64,000 nucleotides of DNA from contig NZ_PVNL01000045.1 of assembly GCF_002994635.1 (NCBI RefSeq), positions 1-64,000 of the forward strand. The letters are read 5' to 3'. The DNA is from Enhygromyxa salina (GTDB lineage Bacteria > Myxococcota_A > Polyangia > Nannocystales > Nannocystaceae). Position 1 is the first letter of the stretch; each line of letters opens with the position of its first letter. Position numbers and translations under genes: made by a program. Below, piece by piece: positions 51,337-59,518 of the stretch. Below the pieces are notes generated by a model. It did no database searches. It was not told where the DNA came from and saw only the letters and a program-made list of their open reading frames with translations.

Positions 51337-51508
51337 TCGACCTAGCCTGGGTTTGCGCGGTCGCGCCCACAACCAAAACGACTTTGGAATCCGTGACGCG
51401 CGTCACCCGACGGATGACTGAGCCGTGCTCGACGTGTCTCACTCGCGCAACAGCGTAGCCCCGTGTTGCTTCAGCGCACAGCGGATCACCGCGAATCGTG
51501 GTTCGGCG

Positions 51509-52912
51509 TCACGCGGATCGCTGCACGCTGGCCACCTGCTGGTCCCAGCTCGCCGCGTGCGAGTTGGGCTGCGCCGCCAGACCTAGCGCCTCCCCGTGGG
51601 CCTCGACGAACGCCGCGATTGGCGGCTCGTAGCTGACCGCCGGATAGGTCGAGGTGTAGCGATGGAGCAGCGTGTACGTGGCGAGCGTGACGATCAACTC
51701 GATGATGCCGACCGGGCTGTGCCCGCGCATCAGGCTGAGGATCTGGTCGTTGCGCAGCTCCACGGGCGGGCTGGAGATCGCCCGGGCGAGCGCGAACGCA
51801 GCCGCCTCGCGGGTCTCGGCCTGACTGGGCTCGAGCGCGTCGCGCAGCATCCCCACGTTCGCGCCGCTGCGCATTGCCCCGTATGCATAATGGGCAGCGA
51901 GCAGCTCGTTGTGGCTCGCCTTCGCGGCCACGAAGCCCATCGCGTATTTGAGCCACATCCCCGTGGGCCCCTGCATGGTGTGCAGTCGCTCGATCAGCAG
52001 GTGGGCGAGCACGCGCTTGGCTGGGGTTCGGCTGATCCGCAGCAGGTAGCTGGGCACGAAGCCCAGCGCCGCCTCGACCTGCGCGTAGATCTTGTCCGGG
52101 CGCTTCTCGATGGTGCTGAGCGACGCGCGGCTGTAGCCGATGACCCCCGCGATCGTCTGCGCGAGCTCGAGCGGGTTGAGGGTCTCGCCGTCGTCGGTCT
52201 CCGCGTCGGCCTCCACCACTTCGCGATCATAGCGCTCATCGTAGTTCTTGCTTGGCGTCCACGCGCTCGCGGCCAGGTGCGCCTGCGACTGGGTGAGCAG
52301 CCGTTGCTCGAGCACCACGCCCAGCGTGTCCACGGCGCAGTTGAGGAAGCCCATCAGCGTGGCCGCGAGCACCACCGACTCTTCGTCGCGCTCGCTAAAG
52401 TGCCTGGCCAGGGCCAGTCGATGGTCGAGGGTGACCTCTGTGGGCATCTGCGCGACCGCGGTCGCGTAGTCGATCGCCGCGAGGTCACTCGGCTCGAACT
52501 TGCTCGAGTCCAGCGGCGCCATGGCCTCGGCGTTGCGCAGCAGCGAGCCACCGGGACCCTTGAAGATCGTGCCCATCCCCGCCGCGTGGGCCGAGCAGTA
52601 CGCACAATCGTAGGAGCGACTGGCCACATACACCACGAGGCTGCGCAGATCCGGCGAGATGCCACGCCCGAGATCACAGCGGGGGATGTCGAGCAGGCTC
52701 GGCACCAGCACGCTGTAGGTCGTGAACGCTGGCGGCCAGATCTCGAAGTAGCCCATCGCGTGGGGGACCACGCCAAGGATCTGGCGGACCATCAGCGCGA
52801 CCGCCCGGTAGCGCTTGACGATCTCTTCGCGACTGACGGCAAATGGACGCAGCGCGTATTCCAGCGTGGGCTTGCCGGGGGCGTGGTCGGGGGTCGTAGC
52901 GTCGTCGTCCAA
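51509..52912 (-). CDS. AhpD-fold (carboxymuconolactone decarboxylase-like) protein, double domain
   Basis: This is a 467-residue protein with two AhpD-like halves. The first has the redox signature SYDCAYCSAHAAGMG (CxxC followed by His) near residue 105, as in alkylhydroperoxidases. The second (from about 240) keeps the helical fold (LNPLELAQTIAGVIGYSRAS, SPVGIIELIVTLATYTLLHR) but lacks the Cys pair. It may detoxify peroxides or be an uncharacterised decarboxylase-like enzyme. It lies upstream of the sterol reductase on the same strand with a gap of 172 bp. A role in sterol or lipid peroxide metabolism is speculative. Confidence 0.72.
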   Translation of the reverse strand: MDDDATTPDHAPGKPTLEYALRPFAVSREEIVKRYRAVALMVRQILGVVPHAMGYFEIWPPAFTTYSVLVPSLLDIPRCDLGRGISPDLRSLVVYVASRSYDCAYCSAHAAGMGTIFKGPGGSLLRNAEAMAPLDSSKFEPSDLAAIDYATAVAQMPTEVTLDHRLALARHFSERDEESVVLAATLMGFLNCAVDTLGVVLEQRLLTQSQAHLAASAWTPSKNYDERYDREVVEADAETDDGETLNPLELAQTIAGVIGYSRASLSTIEKRPDKIYAQVEAALGFVPSYLLRISRTPAKRVLAHLLIERLHTMQGPTGMWLKYAMGFVAAKASHNELLAAHYAYGAMRSGANVGMLRDALEPSQAETREAAAFALARAISSPPVELRNDQILSLMRGHSPVGIIELIVTLATYTLLHRYTSTYPAVSYEPPIAAFVEAHGEALGLAAQPNSHAASWDQQVASVQRSA

Positions 52913-52990
52913 CGCAGCAATTCATATCACGACTTCGCCGCTGGGATCCCTACCGGCGCGCGCACACCAGCGCATTTTTTTGTCGCAGGT

Positions 52991-55072
52991 TTAGAGCGGG
53001 GCTGTGTCCGACTCGGCCGGCTCCCCGGCTTCGCCGAGCAGGTGCCGCTCGAAGAACGTCGCCAGCAACCCATAGAACGTGTCGCGATTGATCGCCTTGC
53101 GAAACCCGTGGCCCTCGGTCGGCGCGAGCATGTACCAGACCTCTTGGCCACGCTCACGCAGTGCCGCGACGATCTGCTCGGCCTCGTCGACTGGCACCCG
53201 GGGGTCGTTTGCACCGTGCGCGACGAACAGCGGCGCGCGAATCTGCTCGACGTTGGTGATCGGCGAGAGCTGCTGCAGGACCGCGCGGACGTCGGGGTCA
53301 CGCTCGTCACCATACTCCGCGCGACGCAGGTCCCTGCGGTAGCCGCGGGTGTTCTCGAGGAAGCTGACGAGGTTCGCGATGCCGACCATGTCGCAGCCAG
53401 CGACCAGGCGATCCGCGTACGCGGCCAGGCTCGCCAGCACGATGTACCCACCGTACGAGCCACCCACCATGCCAACCCGCGCCGCGTCCAGCGTGGGCTC
53501 GCCCGCGATCCAGTCCAGCACCGCCCCGACATCTTCAATTGCACCGCCCCGAAGCACGCCGTCGTCGAGACCGCGAAACCGACGCCCGTAGCCGTCGGAT
53601 CCGCGAATGTTGGGACCGAGCACCGCGATCCCACGCGACACGAAGAACTGAATGATCGGGCTGAACTCGGGCCTGAACTGATCCTCGGGGCCGCCGTGGA
53701 TCCACACCAACACCGGATGAGGGCCCGGCCCCGGGGGCGAATAGATGAACACCGCCAGCGGCACACCGTCGCCGCTCTGGACCCGCGCGAGCCGGGGGTG
53801 CACGAACCCGGTTGGGTCGGCGCCGGTCGGGCTCTGCGTCCAGCGGGTCAGATCACCGCGGCGAACGTCGAGGCTGTAGATGTCGGCGGGCTGGACCGCC
53901 GACCCGGCCGCGAACGCCAGCTTGTCGGGTCCGGCCGCGCGCAGCCCCGTGAGCACCCCACCGCGCGGCAGGTCCAGCTCGCGCGCGCCCTTGCTCGCCG
54001 CGTCGTTCGGGTCGAGCAGGAACAGGCGGCTGCGGCCATCCTCGTTGATCGCATAGGCGATCCGCCCGCCCGACAAGAGCGCGAGGCTCTCCACGTCCCA
54101 CGGCACGCTTGGGGTGACCGCCGACCAACTCCCCTGGAGATCGAGCGCGTGGAGTCCGACGTGATCCTGACCGCGATCACTGAGCACCAGCAAGCTGCCG
54201 TCGGCGAGGTAGCGGGCGTCGAGGTAGGCCGCGTCGGGCTCGTGGGTGTCGGGGAGCTCGGCCAGCGAGCCATCGTCCAGCGTGTAGCGCATGATCGCCG
54301 AGCGCTCGACCGACCAGAACCGCCGCAGCAGCACCTCGGCGCCGTCGGGGCGGATCGCCTGCACGATCCACTGGCCATCGAGCTCGCCCGCGAGCGTGAG
54401 CGTGGCCCCGAGCTCCTCCGAGCCCAGCCCGCGCGAGACGTAGAGATCCATGTCCGGCTCGCTGCGGGCGTTCCCCGTCAGCACCACCATCGGGCTGGGC
54501 GTCGCCGCCACGCGAAACGGGCCGTGGCGACTGTACCCGTCCGTCAACAGGGTCTCGATCCCGTTGAGGTAGTCCTGGTGATAGACTTGGTGATCTTCGC
54601 TGCCGTCGATGTCGCGGCGAAACAACAGCTCGTCGGGTCGACCCGGCAGCGGCGTGGCCTGCACGACCGGCTCGGCGCCCGACGTCAGCGGACGCGGCTC
54701 GGCGCCCGGCTGGCTCACCAGCATCACCTGCGTCGTCGAGCCGTGGCGGCCGAGCACGAGGATCTGATCGGTCTCGGGCATCACCGCCGCGAGTCGCATG
54801 CGGCTGGCGTCGAGGTAGGGACGCAGCGCCTCGGACATGGTCTCGGAGATCGGCGGCGTCCCGTCGAGGATCGGCAGCACGCCGTCGGGGCTGTCGACCT
54901 CGAACTCGAAGTCGGTTGGATCCACCGAGCCGCCGATCACCCCGCGCTCGTCCTCCGGCTCGGGCTTGGGCTCGGGCAGCGCGACCTCGGCCGGGAGCGG
55001 CGGGGTCGGATCGGGTCGAGGCGTGCACGCCAGCGCGGCGAGGCATGCGAGCCAGGTGGCGCGGGGGTTCAC
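52991..55072 (-). CDS. S9-family (prolyl oligopeptidase-like) peptidase lipoprotein
   Basis: This is a 693-residue lipid-anchored peptidase. Signal peptide with lipobox LAALAC, Pro/Glu linker, N-terminal seven-bladed propeller (about 95-420), then the alpha/beta hydrolase domain: VLVWIHGGPEDQF, nucleophile Ser in MVGGSYGGYIVLASL, Asp in VAHGANDPRVPVDEA, and His in PTEGHGFRK. All triad residues are present. It probably degrades peptides at the cell surface. It ends 78 bp before the AhpD-fold gene begins, so the spacing is too long to prove an operon. Confidence 0.88.
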   Translation of the reverse strand: MNPRATWLACLAALACTPRPDPTPPLPAEVALPEPKPEPEDERGVIGGSVDPTDFEFEVDSPDGVLPILDGTPPISETMSEALRPYLDASRMRLAAVMPETDQILVLGRHGSTTQVMLVSQPGAEPRPLTSGAEPVVQATPLPGRPDELLFRRDIDGSEDHQVYHQDYLNGIETLLTDGYSRHGPFRVAATPSPMVVLTGNARSEPDMDLYVSRGLGSEELGATLTLAGELDGQWIVQAIRPDGAEVLLRRFWSVERSAIMRYTLDDGSLAELPDTHEPDAAYLDARYLADGSLLVLSDRGQDHVGLHALDLQGSWSAVTPSVPWDVESLALLSGGRIAYAINEDGRSRLFLLDPNDAASKGARELDLPRGGVLTGLRAAGPDKLAFAAGSAVQPADIYSLDVRRGDLTRWTQSPTGADPTGFVHPRLARVQSGDGVPLAVFIYSPPGPGPHPVLVWIHGGPEDQFRPEFSPIIQFFVSRGIAVLGPNIRGSDGYGRRFRGLDDGVLRGGAIEDVGAVLDWIAGEPTLDAARVGMVGGSYGGYIVLASLAAYADRLVAGCDMVGIANLVSFLENTRGYRRDLRRAEYGDERDPDVRAVLQQLSPITNVEQIRAPLFVAHGANDPRVPVDEAEQIVAALRERGQEVWYMLAPTEGHGFRKAINRDTFYGLLATFFERHLLGEAGEPAESDTAPL

Positions 55073-55213
55073 GCTGCGGAGGATAGCGGTGGATGCCGCA
55101 AGCGCGAAGCGCGAGGGCGAGGATGCTGGGTGAGGGGGAATGTCGAACGCTTGGCGCTCGGGGTGCCGGCGACCGTCCTTCGTCGTGATCGAGGTACTCG
55201 AGGCTGCGTTCGA

Positions 55214-56023
55214 TCATGCACCAGTACAACCACGAATCTGAGCGTCGACGCGGCGTGAGAGTGACGAGGCCCTCATCCGCGCGAGGCGACGTCGACACTC
55301 CCGCCCGACGTGGCGCAAGGTCCCCGTGACGAGGCCCGCGAAGCTGATCGGGACGAGCGTCAAGAGTCCGGTTCCCTGGTTGTAGTCGGGGTTTTCGCGC
55401 AGAAACAGACGCGCCATTGGATCGCAGCGCGCGGTCCATGCAGCGCGCTCGGCTTCGCTCTCGCGGGTGATCCAGCCGACCCCGCACACACCGGGGCGGG
55501 CCCCGTCGACGGGCTCGAGGCCGAACTCGACCGCGAGGCGATCCATCACCGATCGCGTCTGCGTTGGCGTGGGCTGGTCCCAGTGTGGGTAGATCTCTGG
55601 CGCCACATGAGCCAGGGCCAGATAGGCCGAGGGATGCACGAAGCAGCCCAGGAAAACCTTGTTCGCCCCCGGATAGCGGACGCACACGCGCAGGACCTCG
55701 GAGATCATCAGCCCGCCCAACGCGGCGCGGCGATAGGCCGGCAGCTTGCCCGTCTCGCCCCGAACGACCACCCACTGCTGGCCTTCGATCTCGCGCACGA
55801 ACGTGTGCACGGCCAGATAGCCGACGACCTGGCCTCCGGCCCGGTACACTGCGATGCGCGTGCGATCGGCCAGCGAGTCGATGACGTAGGCGACAAAGCG
55901 CTCGCGCGAGACCCCCGTGAAGATCGCCGCGTGGGTGGCGTAGAGGTCGTCGATCAACGCCTGCTTGCGCGAGGATGGGAGCCGATGGGGATCGATGACT
56001 TCGCTGCGGATCCGATCGAGCAT
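55214..56023 (-). CDS. GNAT-like N-acyltransferase domain protein
   Basis: This is a 269-residue protein with a GNAT-like core in residues 30-140: RIAVYRAGGQVVGYLAVHTF is the central strand pair, and KLPAYRRAALGGLMISEVLR is the acyl-CoA-binding loop and helix. The C-terminal 100 residues (WITRESEAERAAWTARCDPM, LLTLVPISFAGLVTGTLRHV) are helical and possibly membrane-associated. The acceptor is unknown. ATG at 56023. It lies 84 bp after the methyltransferase gene on the same strand. Confidence 0.65.
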   Translation of the reverse strand: MLDRIRSEVIDPHRLPSSRKQALIDDLYATHAAIFTGVSRERFVAYVIDSLADRTRIAVYRAGGQVVGYLAVHTFVREIEGQQWVVVRGETGKLPAYRRAALGGLMISEVLRVCVRYPGANKVFLGCFVHPSAYLALAHVAPEIYPHWDQPTPTQTRSVMDRLAVEFGLEPVDGARPGVCGVGWITRESEAERAAWTARCDPMARLFLRENPDYNQGTGLLTLVPISFAGLVTGTLRHVGRECRRRLARMRASSLSRRVDAQIRGCTGA

Positions 56024-56107
56024 GACGCCGAGCCAGTCGGGGTCGGGTCGGGGACGATCAATAAATGCTTGTACGCTGCTGAATTCGTCGAGTTCGGCCC
56101 GACTCTC

Positions 56108-56722
56108 TCACCTGCGGCGCGCGAGGCAGACCGTGTGTGAGTCGCAGTCGGGATCCTCGGCCACAAACGCCTCGATGACAAAGCCTTCGCGCTCGAGCAG
56201 TGACGCGTACTCGGCGGGCGACAAGCTGGAATGGTAGACCGGCTCCCCTTCGACGGTCCCGACCACCTCACCATCGTGCGGGCCACACGTGAACAACAGC
56301 ACTCCCCCGCTGGCCGTGTGCCGGGCGAGTCGCGGCAGGGTTGTGCGTTGTTCATTGCGCGTGAGGTGGAAGAAGCTGTCCCACGCGACGACCCCACCAA
56401 ACAGCTCGCCAAGCTCGAGCTGACGCATGTCGCCCGAGATCCAGCGCTGGTCGGGAAACCGAGCGCGACACAGCTCGAGCATCGACTCGGCGAAGTCGAC
56501 ACCGACCACCACGCGGCCCGCGTCGATCAGGTAACGAGCGATCGGCTCGCCCGCGCCACAGCCCACGTCGAGCAACGGCAGGTTGGGCGGGCACAGGGCG
56601 AGCAGTCGATCGAGCCACTTGCGCTCGGTCAGCACGCGGTGCCGGTGCTGGTCAAACGCAACAGCGTGACGCTCGTAGGTGGCGCGAGTCCCCTCAGCGA
56701 GGTCCGGAGGGAGCGTCGTCAT
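56108..56722 (-). CDS. class I SAM-dependent methyltransferase
   Basis: This is a 204-residue methyltransferase: LLDVGCGAGEPIARYLIDAG is motif I, VVVGVDFAESMLELC the acidic loop, WISGDMRQLELGELFGGVVA with DSFFHLT motif IV, and GGVLLFTCGP the next strand. ATG at 56722 begins the usual short helix (MTTLPPDLAEGTRATYERHA); the longer open frame upstream is unsupported. The substrate is not evident. It is followed by the GNAT-like gene. Confidence 0.85.
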   Translation of the reverse strand: MTTLPPDLAEGTRATYERHAVAFDQHRHRVLTERKWLDRLLALCPPNLPLLDVGCGAGEPIARYLIDAGRVVVGVDFAESMLELCRARFPDQRWISGDMRQLELGELFGGVVAWDSFFHLTRNEQRTTLPRLARHTASGGVLLFTCGPHDGEVVGTVEGEPVYHSSLSPAEYASLLEREGFVIEAFVAEDPDCDSHTVCLARRR

Positions 56723-57049
56723 GGCCCGGCGCCCGAGACCTCGACGTTGCGACAGCAGCCGCTCACGGCGACGGCCGGCCACGCGAGTGTGTTCAGGCTC
56801 CGAGCGGCCACGCCTTACTTTTACTACATCTGTGGACACCGAACCCTGCAAGACCTCGATGGGAGTCGCTCGTCCGATTCGAGCCAGTCCTGGTTCCAGC
56901 CCCAGAACGCAACATCGACGTGTCTGTGGTGGCGGGCCAACGAGACGCAGTGGACCATGCCGGTGCCGATCGGCGCCGGGCATGTGGCGTTTTCACCAAA
57001 TAACGGGTCGGACGTGATCGAGTGATGCCGCCGATGGCACACCAGCATT
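56723..57049. pseudogene. possible decayed DUF1801-type gene (minus strand) in an otherwise empty region
   Basis: On the minus strand, 57048-56824 reads MLVCHRRHHSITSDPLFGEN and then GMVHCVSLARHHRHVDVAFW, resembling the central part of DUF1801 proteins. The expected following block (GLLEGSGxxxRHxK) appears only weakly and in a different frame (HRGLAGFGVHRCSKSKAW). If so this is a frameshifted remnant; the N-terminal part is missing. The rest of the 327 bp shows no gene. Confidence 0.3.
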
Positions 57050-57739
<690 letters not shown>

Positions 57740-57824
57740 GCGGGTAGCACGTGCGATGGTGGGTCGGGGCCGCGTGAGCGTCGCGCCGCTCGCTTCCCCG
57801 TGTGGCTCGGCGTCGCGTGTGGGA

Positions 57825-58682
57825 TCAAGGCCCGTCGACATCGATATGCACGGTCACGCTGACCACGTCGGGCTCGGCGAGTAGCCGCTGCTCCACGCTG
57901 ACAGCGATGTCGTGTGCCTCGCGCAGGGCCAGCTGCTCGTCGAGGACGATCGACACAGAGACCTCGAGGCCCGCGCCCTCGTAGCGCACTTTCCAGTCGT
58001 GGCTGGCGCGCACGTGGGGCATGCCGTCTGCCGTGGCTCGCAGCGCCCGCTGCCGGGCCTCGGGCGCCGCTTCTCCCATGAGCAGCCGCACGTTGTCGAT
58101 GGCCAGCTCGAGACCTGACCACCCGATCCAGATGCCGGCCGGGATCGCTAGCCAGGCATCCCAGGCCGACCAGCCATAGCGGGCGGCGAGGAAGCCGACC
58201 AGCGCGAGCGAGCAGACCAGCACGTCGTTGCGGGCATCGATCGCGAGGGCCCGCACGGCGGGAGACTGCGCGCGCTCGTGCAAGATGTTCGCGGTCCCGA
58301 ACACGCCCAGCTTGCCCAGTAGCTTGCAGGCAAAGGCCAGGGCCACCAGCCAGTGCATGTGGGGGTCGGCGTTTGTGAGCAGGGCCATCACCGCGGCACG
58401 CACCACCTCAATTCCCAGTACGCCCGCCAGGACCGCCGCGATTAGTGCCGCGATCGGCTCCGCCCGGTGGTGGCCGCGCGGGTGGTTGCGGTCGGCAGGC
58501 TTCGCGCCCACGCGTAGGGAGAACAGGATGGCTGATGAGGTGAGGACGTCGATGATGCTGTCTGCTGCCTGACTCAGGGCTAAAATGCTGCCGAAGTAGG
58601 CGTAGACTGCTGATAGGAAGATTAGGAAGACGACGCTCAGGGCGATGCTGGTGGCGGCGAGCTGGCGGAACTTGGCGTTCAC
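57825..58682 (-). CDS. cation diffusion facilitator family transporter
   Basis: This is a 285-residue metal-ion efflux protein with six helices. Helix 2 carries the metal ligands in SQAADSIIDVLTS, helix 5 in ALAIDARNDVLVC (metal-site Asp), and RNHPRGHHRAEPIAALIAAV is the histidine-containing loop between helices 2 and 3. The C-terminal cytoplasmic domain has the ferredoxin-like pattern (HDWKVRYEGAGLEVSVSIVL, VVSVTVHIDVDGP). It exports zinc, iron or similar divalent metals in exchange for protons; the metal cannot be told from sequence. ATG at 58682. Confidence 0.88.
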   Translation of the reverse strand: MNAKFRQLAATSIALSVVFLIFLSAVYAYFGSILALSQAADSIIDVLTSSAILFSLRVGAKPADRNHPRGHHRAEPIAALIAAVLAGVLGIEVVRAAVMALLTNADPHMHWLVALAFACKLLGKLGVFGTANILHERAQSPAVRALAIDARNDVLVCSLALVGFLAARYGWSAWDAWLAIPAGIWIGWSGLELAIDNVRLLMGEAAPEARQRALRATADGMPHVRASHDWKVRYEGAGLEVSVSIVLDEQLALREAHDIAVSVEQRLLAEPDVVSVTVHIDVDGP

Positions 58683-59114
58683 GGGCGTATGATGGCACGG
58701 GGTGGAGGGCGCACACCAGCGGGCTTTGGCGGGAGATCCGTGGGGCTGGGGCTGCGAGCGAGGCGGCCCGACTGCGAGGTGATGCCCCGTCGCACGAGCC
58801 TTCTCTTGCCTGCACCAAGTAGAGACCCGAAGCCGCGGCGCGTTCGACGTCGGACACTACCGGTTGTGACACATGGCGGCACAACAGCGGGCAAAGGTTG
58901 CGTTGCTCGTGTTCCAGAAACTGAGAGGTGAAGCATTGCCGGCCGCTCCACGCTGGATAGATTTGTTCCGTGCGAGCAACAGTCGCTTGCCTTCAACTTC
59001 AACGCTCAGAGCGGCAGCCGCGAGGGTGACGATAGCAACGTCAGATCCAGCCGGGATGCTGGCCTTTTCCGGAGGCGGGTGCGGCAAACTCATTATCGGG
59101 GAGGGCACGGCAGC
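58683..59114. other. intergenic region, no supported gene
   Basis: These 432 bp lie between the divergent starts of the efflux transporter and the small membrane protein. Short frames exist (for example 58873-59136, 87 codons) but show no ribosome site or family pattern. The region becomes less GC-rich towards 59000. No strong repeats were noticed. Confidence 0.45.
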
Positions 59115-59354
59115 ATGCGGCGAATGGTGGTGGTAGGGATCATCGGTGTCGTTGCTGCCGCAACCGGCTGGATCATCTGGGTTGCGGCGCAGCGCGAGCT
59201 TTGGGTTTGGGCGGTTATTGCACCGGCGTTCAGCGGCGGGTTCATTTCGCAGTGGCTGCGTTGTCGGCCGCACGGCATTCGTGGACTTGATACATTGGCG
59301 AGCACCGTCGCGGTCGGGCTGACGCTTCTTGCCATCGCTCTTGGTAGGGAGTAA
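59115..59354 (+). CDS. small membrane protein
   Basis: This is a 79-residue protein with two or three predicted membrane helices (MVVVGIIGVVAAATGWIIWV, LWVWAVIAPAFSGGFISQWL, and LASTVAVGLTLLAIAL near the end) and an Arg/Gly loop. No family recognised. It precedes the convergent Roco gene. A real gene is likely from its hydrophobic pattern, but the ribosome site is weak. Confidence 0.45.
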   Translation: MRRMVVVGIIGVVAAATGWIIWVAAQRELWVWAVIAPAFSGGFISQWLRCRPHGIRGLDTLASTVAVGLTLLAIALGRE

Positions 59355-59518
59355 ACACCGCGCCGGGCGTTCCAGTCGGACGTTCGCTCGTGTGGCCCAA
59401 CCGCGTCCACGCCGCTGCCCGCACGATAGACTCGCTGGTGGTCCGCCCGTCCGGGCGATCTGCTGGTCGATCGCGTCCGCGTGCTTTGCAGGGCCTATGG
59501 ATGCCCCACGACCCGACC

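Noticed and set aside
51596-55258. A 1220-codon open frame on the plus strand
   Set aside because: It runs antisense through the AhpD-fold and S9 peptidase genes, which have intact family motifs. Long antisense frames are expected at this GC content, and its product is Arg/Gln/His-rich without domains.
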